Source: Macrostomum hystrix
Taxonomy: Eukaryota > Platyhelminthes > Macrostomidae
Assembly: GCA_950097015.1 (NCBI GenBank)
Contig: CATNEN010000005.1
Coordinates: forward strand, 3,525,501-3,589,500
Direction of reading: 5' to 3'
Length of the DNA: 64,000 nucleotides
The notes beneath the pieces were generated by a model that did no database searches, was not told where the DNA came from, and worked only from the letters and a program-made list of their open reading frames with translations. Positions 1-9,495 of this stretch are shown here, one piece after another. Position numbers and translations under genes: made by a program. Each line of letters starts with the position of its first letter. Position 1 is the stretch's first letter.

Positions 1-369
1 CTTCTCTGGCGACGGCTTCGACCAGGAATTCGTTGACGTGCTGTGCCAGCAATGCACCCTGTATCTGCGCAGGAAGGCGGAAATTTTAAATCGCGTGTTA
101 GCACCGTGTCGCTGAGCCTGGATGATATTAGGCGCGTACTACGGGCGCTAATTTTAGAAGGCCTAGTTGAGACTAAAAGCGGACTAGCTAGCGGATCTAG
201 TCTGTACAGGTTGGCCAAGTCTCAGCTGCCGTCCAGTTCTGGTGGTGACTTTGGCGCAGTTCGGGTGCCCTGCGTCTCCTGTCCTGTGTCTGGCGACTGT
301 CGAATTGGTGGGGATATATCGCCTATTGGCTGCGCTTACCTAACCGACTGGGCTAAGGGACAGTTTTAG
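1..369 (+). pseudogene. POLR3F: POLR3F (RNA polymerase III subunit RPC6) 3' fragment, frameshifted
   Basis: This is a copy of the last exon of POLR3F, whose intact version lies inverted at 44377-44882. It enters from the window edge and ends with the RPC6 C-terminus, including the Cys-rich stretch VPCVSCPVSGDC and the final GDISPIGCAYLTDW, then a TAG. At 85-90 the copy has TTTAAA where the intact gene has 73 bases, a net loss of 67 bases. This shifts the frame, so the first part (GDGFDQEFVDVL in the frame starting upstream) cannot be read into the second. The downstream part is nearly identical to the intact gene, so the duplication is recent. The Cys residues match the iron-sulphur ligand region known at the C-terminus of RPC6. 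It is a dead duplicate unless the gene part outside the window is spliced differently. Confidence 0.85.
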
Positions 370-714
370 CTGCGACTACTTACAGTAGCGACGAAGCCTT
401 TTTAATACATTTGCTCTGCTGTTCTGTCTTTCAATCGCATTGCTTGCTTAATTTGCTGTTTTGCACCCTCAGTGCCAGGGTTTGATTGTTGGGCATAAAC
501 GTGAAGTACTCGTATATAAATTATAGCTTGTTAGAATATTCTATACTAACTGCCCTACTAACTACTAACTTCTATACTACCATAAATATTCAGGCATTCA
601 AGCATTCATCAAGCTAAACATTCTGGTGGATATAAATGCGTGTGTGGTACAATTCACCAAGAAATCATTTAAATTGTCAGTGTTCCTTTTTTTAGGCAGA
701 ACAACAACTGAGGC
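370..714. other. Spacer between POLR3F fragment and receptor gene A
   Basis: No gene is seen. Bases 370 to about 535 still match the inverted sequence downstream of intact POLR3F (44225-44376). A pyrimidine tract ending in TTTTTTTAG at about 688-695 lies about 20 bases before the ATG of gene A. It could be the acceptor of a 5' UTR intron or of a spliced leader; genes C and D have a similar CTTTTAG or CTTTTATAA tract farther from their ATG. Confidence 0.4.
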
Positions 715-3700
715 ATGGCTGCAGCACAGGAATGCATTTTGCTGGCAGCGGCCCTTCTAGCTGGACTGTGTGCGGCTGACAGCAGTCAATGTGAGTTGCA
801 GTCCATGGACAATCTTGACCGATTAAGAATCAGTCAGTAGTGCGTCCACTTCAATTGATTCTAAACTTATTTTTGTTTCAGGCACTCTCAACATCACCAA
901 AGATTCCATCGCTGAATCGTGGCAGTCGTCCAGCTTTCTAGATAACAATCAGGCAACACTGTGCTTTAAAAACCAGTCAACTGAGAATGATTCCCAGCAT
1001 TTCTACAGATTCTTCCACTCCAAAGCCAGTAAGAATGACGCTGATGCAGGCTATCACTGGTTTGTGATCAAACTGAAGAGGCCTGAGCTGATCAGCTCTG
1101 TGGGCATCAGGGCCAGGTCAGGTGAGCGATTCAGTTAATTTACAATCAAGAGCTACTGAATACCTGCTCCTAACGATTCCCTTCAAGCTCTTGTTTGCAG
1201 CTCAAAATAAATAACTAACTGACATTGTAGAATGGATGGGAGTTTCCATCGATTATTTAAACCCCAGAGCAGCAGACATTGAGATCTGGACTTCTCAAAC
1301 AGACGTCGATTTTGGACATGAGCACTGCGACTCAAAGAACATCAGCTCTACTTTCATTAGAGGAGAGAGCTCAGGTATCTGGAAGCAGTGTGGCAGGACG
1401 CCCTCAAATGTTTCTGCAGGACAAGGCTTGAGCGTGCCCTGCGTCAGGCGACAGGTGAGGCGATCAGGTGACTGCTGGTTCATAATTTATGAGCAATATA
1501 AAATTTTGGGTTGAAGCTTAGTCGTTAAAGCGTCAAACCCACACCTTGAAGCGAGTTTCTGGGTGTTCTATTCCTGACTTCATTGGAACAATTTGAGTTG
1601 TTTAGCAAGACACTTACCTCTGCATTGCTTCAGTTCATCCAGCTGTTAAATGTGTACCAGAATCAGCTGGGGTAATTGAAGGTGGGTGTGGCGTCCCCCC
1701 AGTCCATGGACTGAACAGCCAAACGCAGCCTTCAGATGCTCCCCCAATAGCTGCCGCTGTGCTGTCGGCTGCACATCTGACCCAATGGGGCAGGTGTAAT
1801 CAGCCAACTGTTACTCAAGAGCAAACGGTTGACAGCTCAGTGAATCGAACTCAGTTTACTCAGTGAAGTAAACAAAAATTTGCTAGGAAAAGGAATACCT
1901 TAGGATTGTTTTCCCGAGAAATGATCTACATTAGCACAGTATCTATTTTGTGGCACACATCGACTAAAGTTTGAGGCAAATAGAAGCTATAGGAAGGCAT
2001 CAAGGTCGATTTTACTTGAGCCGAGAATGTGAGTCACAGACTTTAGGGACAAGATTCTTTTGCATCTGTTGAAATTTCTCTAAAATTAATAACTATATTA
2101 TTTCTCTAAATCCAAACATAACGAGAAACTATACGCGGCTTTCAGGTCCGAATGATTCTGTTGAGAAAATACGTCGCAAACGTTTCTGATTCACAAAACC
2201 AGTGCATGAGCTTCATTAGCATGTGGATTCGAAAAAGTGTATTAGAAGGTGAGTTTGTCCAACGATTTGTCATTAAAATTATTCCTAATAAAAAAGCAAG
2301 CATGTGATGAGGCCTATAGAGTCAAATCATTCAATAAATGTTGGTCGCGGTATTGAGAACGCTTGAAATTAGACTAACAGTTCTACTTTGCTAACTCTCG
2401 CTATGGTGGGTGACATGCTTGTGCTGAAGGAGAGCAGACTAGGAGAGCACATACTGAAATAAAGGAGCAAAAGCACATACTCAAAGAAAATGAAAAGCAC
2501 ACTTAACTATCTCGAAAATCACGTATGCTTAGAAAATCTGATATGCTTAGAAAATCTGATATGCTTAGAAAATCTGATATGTTTAGAAAAAAACATAGAC
2601 TCACTCTTTTCTTTTGGCGTCTAGCTACAATTGAGCCATCTAATGAAGTTGTGAGAAACTCAAAAGTCACAGTGAGCTGTTGGGCCGCGGTGTGCCATGA
2701 AGACAGTTTTATTCTGACTCTCGCAAAGCCCAACGGAAACAAGAACGCAAGCACCATTCGCACTTATGGCATCTGGAGTGCAAGCAGCGTGTCAGAATCC
2801 ATTCAAAATGTGAACGAAAGTCACGCTGGTAACTACTTATGCAGAGTGGGTGACGAGGTCCTCAGCTCCCGACTGCTCAAAGTCTACTGTGAGTATACAA
2901 TGAAGCCCACATAAGTGCCATTTCACAAGAGCACACAGCAATGTCTGCAGTCTCACAAACTCAACAATCCCCGATCTCAGATCCGCCAAGCAACCTGAGC
3001 ATCTACTCAAATGACAACTGCGCCACTAAGCCGTCGGAACGGAATTTCACCTTCGAGTCAACGCAGTCAGATCCACATCCTCTGCATAAATGCTTTCTGA
3101 GAGACCACCGAGACGAAAATGCCACAGTAACAATGGCATCGAGTGTCACAGAATTGGACAGCAAATTCAGGTCGATTTGGAAATGCGAAAACTGTCTGAC
3201 TGTGAATGTGATATGCACAGCACATTGGAATGATGATAAACTGTCATGGAGCTACAGCACCACAGAAAGTCTGTCTTGCCCTATGAACTCAGTCTCATTC
3301 AGTGAGTTGGAGATTATGTCTGCAGTACTTGTCACAGTTTCTATAGTACATAATGATCTAGGCGGACTCTGAACTTTGAAATGTTACTGATTCACTTTGT
3401 CCCCTCCCAGTTGGGCTTGACTGGAGTCTTGACTTCACATAAAACATGATTTCAGGTGCCCTTCGATGTGCTTATCAGATGCAAGCCTCCATTTGGATTC
3501 TGTTGGCAGTCATTTCGGTCCTGACATTGCTCCTGATTGTAGTCAGCATCTGTCTGTGGAGAACTCGGGTAATGCACTCCAGGATGCTAGCTGTGCTCAC
3601 AATTCATGCTCCATTCAGTCTGACAGCAACTGGTTCGTGTAAATAAAAAACATTCACATTTCAGAGCCGAATAAAAGTGTTGCTCGAAGATCAACAAAAT

Positions 3701-3757
3701 CCAGCAGGACACAGAGGGGCTGCGAAATCTCGACAAAGTGTTTACATGACTGAGTGA
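715..3757 (+). CDS. Receptor A: galactose-binding-like + Ig + transmembrane protein
   Basis: I do not recognise a named gene. Eight exons join in frame: 715-790, 882-1121, 1231-1454, 2146-2248, 2625-2888, 2981-3301, 3456-3568, 3665-3757 (477 residues, introns in phases 1,1,0,1,1,1,0, all GT-AG). Exon 1 is a signal peptide (MAAAQECILLAAALLAGLCA). Exons 2-4 resemble an F5/8 type C/fucolectin domain: HWFVIKLKRPELISSVGIRA, then ADIEIWTS, WKQCGRTP and VRMILLRKYVA. Exon 5 is an Ig domain with VTVSC and AGNYLC cysteines. Exon 6 is a Cys-containing membrane-proximal domain (SIWKCENCLTVN). Exon 7 is a transmembrane helix (SIWILLAVISVLTLLLIVV), and exon 8 a 30-residue tail ending SRQSVYMTE. There are many N-glycosylation sites. 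It is most likely a single-pass surface receptor; the ligand is unknown. The first domain assignment is by pattern, so less certain than the Ig. Confidence 0.78.
1510..1810 (+). repeat. SINE-like repeat in intron 3 of gene A
   Basis: The same element occurs inverted at about 43100-43430 (as part of the large inverted repeat), and diverged relatives lie at 11310-11540 and 44925-45065. Shared parts are a stretch about losing or keeping 'caagacac', then 'cagctggggtaattg' and 'cagtccatggactgaac'. The start (GCTTAGTCGTTAA) looks like a worn pol III A box. Family three of the SINE-like repeats in this window. Confidence 0.5.
2520..2592 (+). repeat. 18-bp tandem repeat before the Ig exon of gene A
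   Basis: About four copies of atgcttagaaaatctgat, ending 30 bases before the acceptor of exon 5. They lie in the branch-point/pyrimidine tract region of that intron. Genes C and D lack them. Confidence 0.85.
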
Positions 3758-3899
3758 AACTTCTCATGATCATGATTGTGGGACATTGTGCCAACTCTGA
3801 TCTGTGCATCACAACGAGATGTCTTTGCTGAAAATGTAAAGAAAAATGGCTTAGCTTTTTATTCAACTATTTCGTTCCTGTAACGCTGCTAAAAGCTTC

Positions 3900-4640
3900 A
3901 CTTACTATACAATAGCCAGTCACTTGTCACTCTCTGCTATGATTGTTGATTGCATGACAACATGACTCTGAGAATTCTGGTAACTATACTCTTTATACAA
4001 TTCAAGACTTTTAAGTAGAGTAAATTACACGAAATAAAAGTTTGTGTTTTACTCTATCAGTGCAGTATCATGAACCTACTATGTTCCCTTCCTTGCGAAT
4101 AATTAACCATATTATAGTAATTAACAATAACTCTATTAATTGCAGGGCTGTAGGCACTGGTACGAGTACATCATTTGGCGCAGAAGTAAGTTTTGCATCA
4201 TTTGGTGACAGTACACCAACAAAAACAACTTAGAGGAAAAACTTCTCGAAATAACTCTGAAACGCTGATGGTTAGCGTGAGAGCGAAATAAATTCTCAGA
4301 CCACCTCGCTTCTGAGTGCAGGCGATATAAATAGTCACTTGTAGTCACTTCTCACTCTATGCTATAATTGTTGATTGTATGACAACTTGACTCTTGTAAT
4401 TCTGGTAACTATACTCTTAATACCATTCAATAATTTTGTGTAGAGTAAACAACACATAATTAAAGTGTGTGCTTTACTTCATCAGCTCTGCATCAGGAAC
4501 TTATTAAGTTCTCTTCCTTGCGAATAATCGACATAGTAATATAGTAATATTTATAGTTTTAGTTATAACTATAGTAACCAAATAATATTGGAGGGCTGCG
4601 GACACTGTTTCATCATTTGGTTAGCCTATTCCCGCAGCCA
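3900..4640 (+). repeat. Two diverged ~430-bp direct repeats downstream of gene A
   Basis: The stretch from about 3905 (cacttgtcactctctgctat) recurs from about 4335 (cacttctcactctatgctat), with the same order of sub-motifs: attgttgatt, ctggtaactatactctt, ttccttgcgaataat, ggcactggt...catcatttgg. The same pair recurs downstream of pseudogene B (26790-27490). AATAAA at 4033-4038 may serve gene A's 3' end. No coding exon is seen here. Confidence 0.7.
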
Positions 4641-5426
4641 GCTGTGAGGATGTCATTTATTTTATAGCCGTATTTTGTCGTTATTTATCTATTAATTTTT
4701 AGTTTCTATGGGAGTTGCATTTTTGTTTTTCTAGTGAAGTATATTAATGTGTAATTTCTCCTATTTATCTATATTAAATCTATAACAGTACATATATTAT
4801 TCATTATTTATGCAGCATGGAAAGTCCGTTGGTCGGATACTATATTTAATGTCTCTGCGCGCCGTATTTAAAAGCCGATGTGTTTTCTTGCGCCACGTGC
4901 TCAGTGCTGAAAGTGGAGCTGCTGAATCGCCAGCATCGCCAGAGACTATTAATACCATTTTGCTAGGCAGTCAATTAAATACAATAGTCCATATTCGAGT
5001 TGGGGTCGTTATCTTAATAATAGCACGAGAGTCCATTGCCGCTACACTATTAAGTCCAGCCTTGGTCTTACTTACTTCTGCAATCGAGTCCTCGAGTGTT
5101 ACACAGCGATGCAATTCTGCCCAAAATCAGCAAAGCTTTCGTGCATAAACTATCATCCTCTTTTATCGAGGCGAAATGCAAGTCCGAGAATTAGACAAGA
5201 TTTATACCTTAAAATATCTACGTTGCTCCGGTGATCTGAAGTATCAGCAATACTTCAATCTAAATATTACAATGCCACCGACTTTTAATAGACAAGATTT
5301 ATGCCTGAAAATAATTAGCCCGCCTGATCTGAATTCTTAGCGAAAAACAGACAAGACAATATTTAAAACCAGCTAAGCTGCATCTTGATTTAAAAAAGAT
5401 TTCTGTTGCTAGACATAGTGTTACAG

Positions 5427-5813
5427 AATGCGTTGTTCAGCTGCAACCGCCCATTGGGATTCTACTTGGGTTTGTTTATGTTCTGATACTATTTCTCATT
5501 GTCGGCAGCATCCTGCTAGTTAGAGCTCAGGTAATCCAATCAAAGATGCTTCATTGATGCCGCCATGCGGGACTACTAAATCAGAATGACCCACGACCAT
5601 CAAATTGTGAAAGGTAGTTAAAATGTAGTTGCAAACCGATTTTAAAGTCCATGTTTGTGCTGCGACATGCTGCATTCATCTTGCAGGACTCATTGTTGCG
5701 ACCTGATAATTCGCCGAAAATTCCAGAGTCGGCTGAGGAGTCACGAAAGTCGACAAAATCGAACGAGGTCCGAGCGTCCGAGATTGCAACGCAGTGTTTA
5801 CGTTACCGAGTGA
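5427..5813 (+). CDS. Second transmembrane and tail exons downstream of receptor A
   Basis: Two exons parallel exons 7 and 8 of gene A. Exon 5427-5530 follows ttacag, starts in phase 1 and encodes a helix (GILLGFVYVLILFLIVGSIL) ending at LVRAQ before gtaatc, in phase 0. Exon 5727-5813 follows aattccag and encodes a basic 28-residue tail ending RSVYVTE and TGA. The splice phases equal those of exons 7-8, so exon 6 of gene A could join either pair. It is either an alternative membrane anchor/tail or the 3' remnant of a duplicated gene; no ectodomain exons lie between 3760 and 5426. The tail motif closely matches SVYMTE of exon 8. Confidence 0.6.
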
Positions 5814-5889
5814 AATTGTGCTGTGCTCTGAGGACCTGAGCTGAGAGGCAATGGACAGAGAAACTGGCAAAGTCTCGAGATTTCTAATT

Positions 5890-6180
5890 AGCATAATAAT
5901 AATAAAAATAAAAATAATTGACACTAGACCCAAGGGCCAGTGCAGGTGTTGTGTGTCAAGCACACTAGCAGGTGGGGACTGCACACCTAATGTACACCCC
6001 GGCTCTCTCGGACACCGGTTGACAAATAAAATGGAATTTATTTTTCCAAACATATCGGCAGCATCCAAACCCCACAGAATTGCCGCACAGAGCTGATATA
6101 TTCCACGCCAGCCGTAATTATTATTACACGACGACATGTCGGTAATCATTTGCAGCTGAGCTCTCCGCCCCTGAGATGAG
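5890..6180 (-). repeat. Headless copy of tRNA-derived SINE (family 2)
   Basis: Matches 28750-29134 but lacks 106 bases carrying the tRNA-like head. The deletion joins two ctgag repeats. The A/T-rich simple tail lies at about 5895-5915. Confidence 0.75.
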
Positions 6181-6810
6181 ACACGGTGGAGATTAGACAC
6201 AAAAGAGAGACACAAAAGTGCCTTACGGGCTTTAAACACTCAGACTTCACACTCAAGTATAAACGATTAAAAGATTCTGCATGTTTATTCGAACTGAATC
6301 AGCTGCTTGCGTAGAAGCATTTTTTTTCTTGTCAAAAAAGAAAAAAAATTGTATCACGTTAAAACAGCCATTCTTTGGGATTGTGCCTCGATTAAAGGCG
6401 GATGTTTATATACGAATGTTTTGCGGATATTTTGCTGAATTGCCTCGCTGGCTGCGGGCATTGGCTAACCAAAAAACATGCCCAGAGCCCTCCTGCAAGT
6501 ATTAATGTCTTGTGTACAGGGCGGCTGCTGTGGTCGGACTGTCCATTCATACCCAGAAGATAATGGTGCTGACCGTGCCAACTGACTTTCGAGCTGAGAT
6601 TTGCTGCCGTGACGCGAGTGGAACAGCGACGCTGCTGCCCCGCTGCGAAGACTTCACCTAACCTCGGCAGTCTGGTGCTACGAGTAAATATTATTGACGT
6701 CATGACCCGGTGCAGGGCGCTTGCCGCCTTCGGTGTCCACTACTCGCCGACCACCCCCCACCAATATCAGCAATTAATGTGGAGCCCAGCTCTGCCAGCC
6801 AAGCTTGGGC
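6181..6810. other. Duplicated non-coding block with SINE 3' remnant
   Basis: A block of about 95 bases (tttaaacactcagacttcac...tgaatcagctgc, 6230-6310) is present four times in the window (also about 21600, 29180 and 37280). Bases 6440-6515 (ctggctgcgggca ... gccctcctgcaagtatta) match the 3' end of the family 1 SINE. From 6600 the sequence becomes GC-richer. No gene is confirmed. Confidence 0.5.
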
Positions 6811-6939
6811 CTAAAGCTTGCCGGCCACGTCGTTCTTGAAGAACAGCGCTATCCTGAGCCACTGCAGGATGTACTGTTGCTTTCCCTGAAGGGGCCGCAG
6901 CGGCGTGGCCAGGCGAGATCGCACCATTTTGTCGACCTG
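6811..6939 (-). CDS. Candidate short 3' exon, unidentified protein
   Basis: On the minus strand an acceptor (cattcaatag) is followed by 42 codons and a TAG: QVDKMVRSRLATPLRPLQGK, then QQYILQWLRIALFFKNDV and AGKL. The composition (basic start, then a Trp/aromatic amphipathic helix) is protein-like, and the reading stays open in the second copy at 29761-29889 with one conservative change (Val to Leu). It sits in a GC-rich patch. I do not recognise the protein and found no convincing upstream exon, so it may be a retained fragment of a captured gene. Confidence 0.35.
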   Translation of the reverse strand, partial: QVDKMVRSRLATPLRPLQGKQQYILQWLRIALFFKNDVAGKL

Positions 6940-7039
6940 CTATTGAATGTCGCAGGCATTTCTGACTCGCGATTCTGCGCAGGTCTGCGAAGATCGCAGG
7001 CGGCATCCAGGGAAACGGAGGCAATTTGCGCGTAATGCC

Positions 7040-9495
7040 GCGACGTCGGTCCCCGCGTGAATGGAGCGTCCTTTAATCGACCTCCCCGTTGCGACCTGCC
7101 CCAATTGCTGTGCTGGGTCTCATTGCGTGGTTTGGCACCTACTCATGAAACGATGTCCGCCTGTCTCTAAACCAAATTTTCAGGGATGCTGCTGCTAAGA
7201 CCAATAAGAAGTGAATTCGCGTGCATTTCACAATACTTATACAAGAAACTGTTAACAGGGTAGAACTGTATTAGGAAATATTTGAAATATTTCCTAATAT
7301 TTTTGATAAATATATTTGAAATCAACTCGATTGGCTCTGATGGCTGAAATGATAAATTTTCGATTTTCAGCAAAAAATCACAATTGCATTTTAAAATGCA
7401 TAGCGTTCAATGGGACATGCATTCTATAATAAAGTAGAAGGCTATAACTCAGTGATTAGGCAGAGAATCTGGATGAAATTTATTTTTGAGTAGATTTCTT
7501 CTGGCAGTTTTGATATTTTAAAGCATTTTGTGCTTAGAAATGCACAAAGTTGTTTTTTTGTTTTAATAAATTTCCCACTATGCATTCTTTGGAACTGGAA
7601 CTGGAACTGGTACCGAAAAATCGGCCATCCGATAACCTTGTCGCGATAATAAAAACCTAAAAATCTTGAATTTTAGACTGTTAAGTTGTAAAAAACCAAT
7701 CATGTAGACATATGCAGGACGCATTTTGATTCGCGTTGAGATACTTTTTAGCAGAATTTCAAGCACATCTGAACTATCAAATTTTTCAAAGCTGTAAATA
7801 AATATTGTTTGGATTTGTACCTTTTTCCGGAAAATTTGACAGTTCATTTTGATTTTTGAACTCCGTCATCTGAAACTAACGATCAAGGGTATTTTTTGTT
7901 TGGGTAAATTAGGAATACTAGTTCTTAAGTTGCCCAAGTTGCTTATAAACTACCAAAGTTCAAAATAAAGAGGCTGGAGAAGGTTTTCATAATTTAAATT
8001 TTTGCATGAATTCTAAACAAGCAATCACTAAAAGTCATATCACTAAACAAAAAGTGACAGTATTAGTCGAAATCGGATTTGTAACAAACTTTGAAAAATA
8101 ATTAAAGGGTTTAGTGATCGAAAGGGTTTCGTTAGTTAGGTAACGAAAGTTTATAAATAATTAACTTTTGAGGAGTTGATCGTATAAGAACTTATCGTTG
8201 AGTGTTGCGTTCTGGCATAATGATCGTCAGTTTATATGCACATGACTAAATTGCTCATTTAGTATTCTAGATGCTCGTGGACATAAATATAGCTGATCGA
8301 TACAGGCCGCGATCGATCGACGCGTTCGTCTCTTTTAGTAGTGACTCATCTTAAGCCGATAATTCGAGATCGCAGCCAAAATATAAAAAAATAGTTTCGA
8401 ATTGCTTCCATGCAGCAATGCAGTTGCGCGCACGAGTTAATTATTTCACGAGTCGATCATACTAATAAAATCATCAAAAATACATATATGAAATGTCATG
8501 AAGACTCGATATACCAGTTCTCTATTTATTCATTGCGCATCATGATTCTACCGACGAATCAGATGCATGTGTACATGCAAATATACGAGTATATGATCGC
8601 TTGTCATATAGAGAAGTCTAGATTTTAGAAGACAGATCACAACAAGTGTAGGGATGCATAATGTACCACAAAATTCAACTAAAAGCATTCTGGAGTAGAT
8701 GAATATTTTAGTGCAATCCGAATAAACAAAGGATCGCATCATGCTATCAGCCGCTTGATAAAAAAGCAATACTACAAAAACTTACTAAACCTATAATGGC
8801 AGATAAATTACTTGTGGATTGCAACAAAATGTGTTACAGTTGCCATCTAAAAGTCATTACATACGAGTGTTACTTGAATAATAATGTAATTCTTGAAGAG
8901 CGTCTCGAATAAACAATATTTTAATTATTATTGCTGTGAAAACTACATAATTACAGGTTCACATGCCGTACGCTGGCTATATGTAGTGAAATGTTTAAAT
9001 ATTTTTTATTAGAAGAAAGCAATAAGCACGATGTAGATAAAGAAAGTCCAACTATATAGAGCGAAGCTTTTAAGTTGAAATCGTCGATTACTTTATCTGT
9101 CAGCCACAATTTCTGTGTATACTGTAACGTCACTGACGGGTCGTGAGTTCGAGTCTCGGATTTCCGTGCTACCACAGTTTTGCTTCGGCATCATGGAGAA
9201 ATAGATGCAGTTGTTGTCGTCCTAAATAGACAATTAAGTGGCAATTTTTAGCGACATAAGATAGATAGAAACTACACCGGTCGAGATAGCTCTTCAGTAG
9301 AGTAATTTCTGCCACACCCACGTACACCAACTTTCTAGCCTAACTCATGCTGCAGTACCCATCACAATTTAAATGCATGAGATCAAGCTCGAGGGAATTA
9401 AATGTAGTCGGAAGTTCTCAATGACGCTCTAACAACAGGGCCACAAGCTCCCCTGTAGCGCACTGTACTAAATATAAACATGATATGGTACAGAT
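7040..9495. other. AT-rich intergenic region between A and E
   Basis: I see no gene. A short palindromic stretch (aggaaatatttgaaatatttcct, about 7273-7296) lies where homology with the second copy ends at about 7265. A worn B-box-like motif (gtgagttcgagtctc) at 9143-9157 may mark an old tRNA-derived repeat. Confidence 0.5.

Noticed and set aside
2503-2763. Minus-strand frame over the gene A Ig exon
   Set aside because: Shadow of the Ig exon and the 18-bp repeat; similar shadow frames occur opposite every receptor exon.
4042-5148. Short frames between A's tail exon and its second transmembrane exon
   Set aside because: No splice phases fit the receptor plan and the frames break in the B copy.
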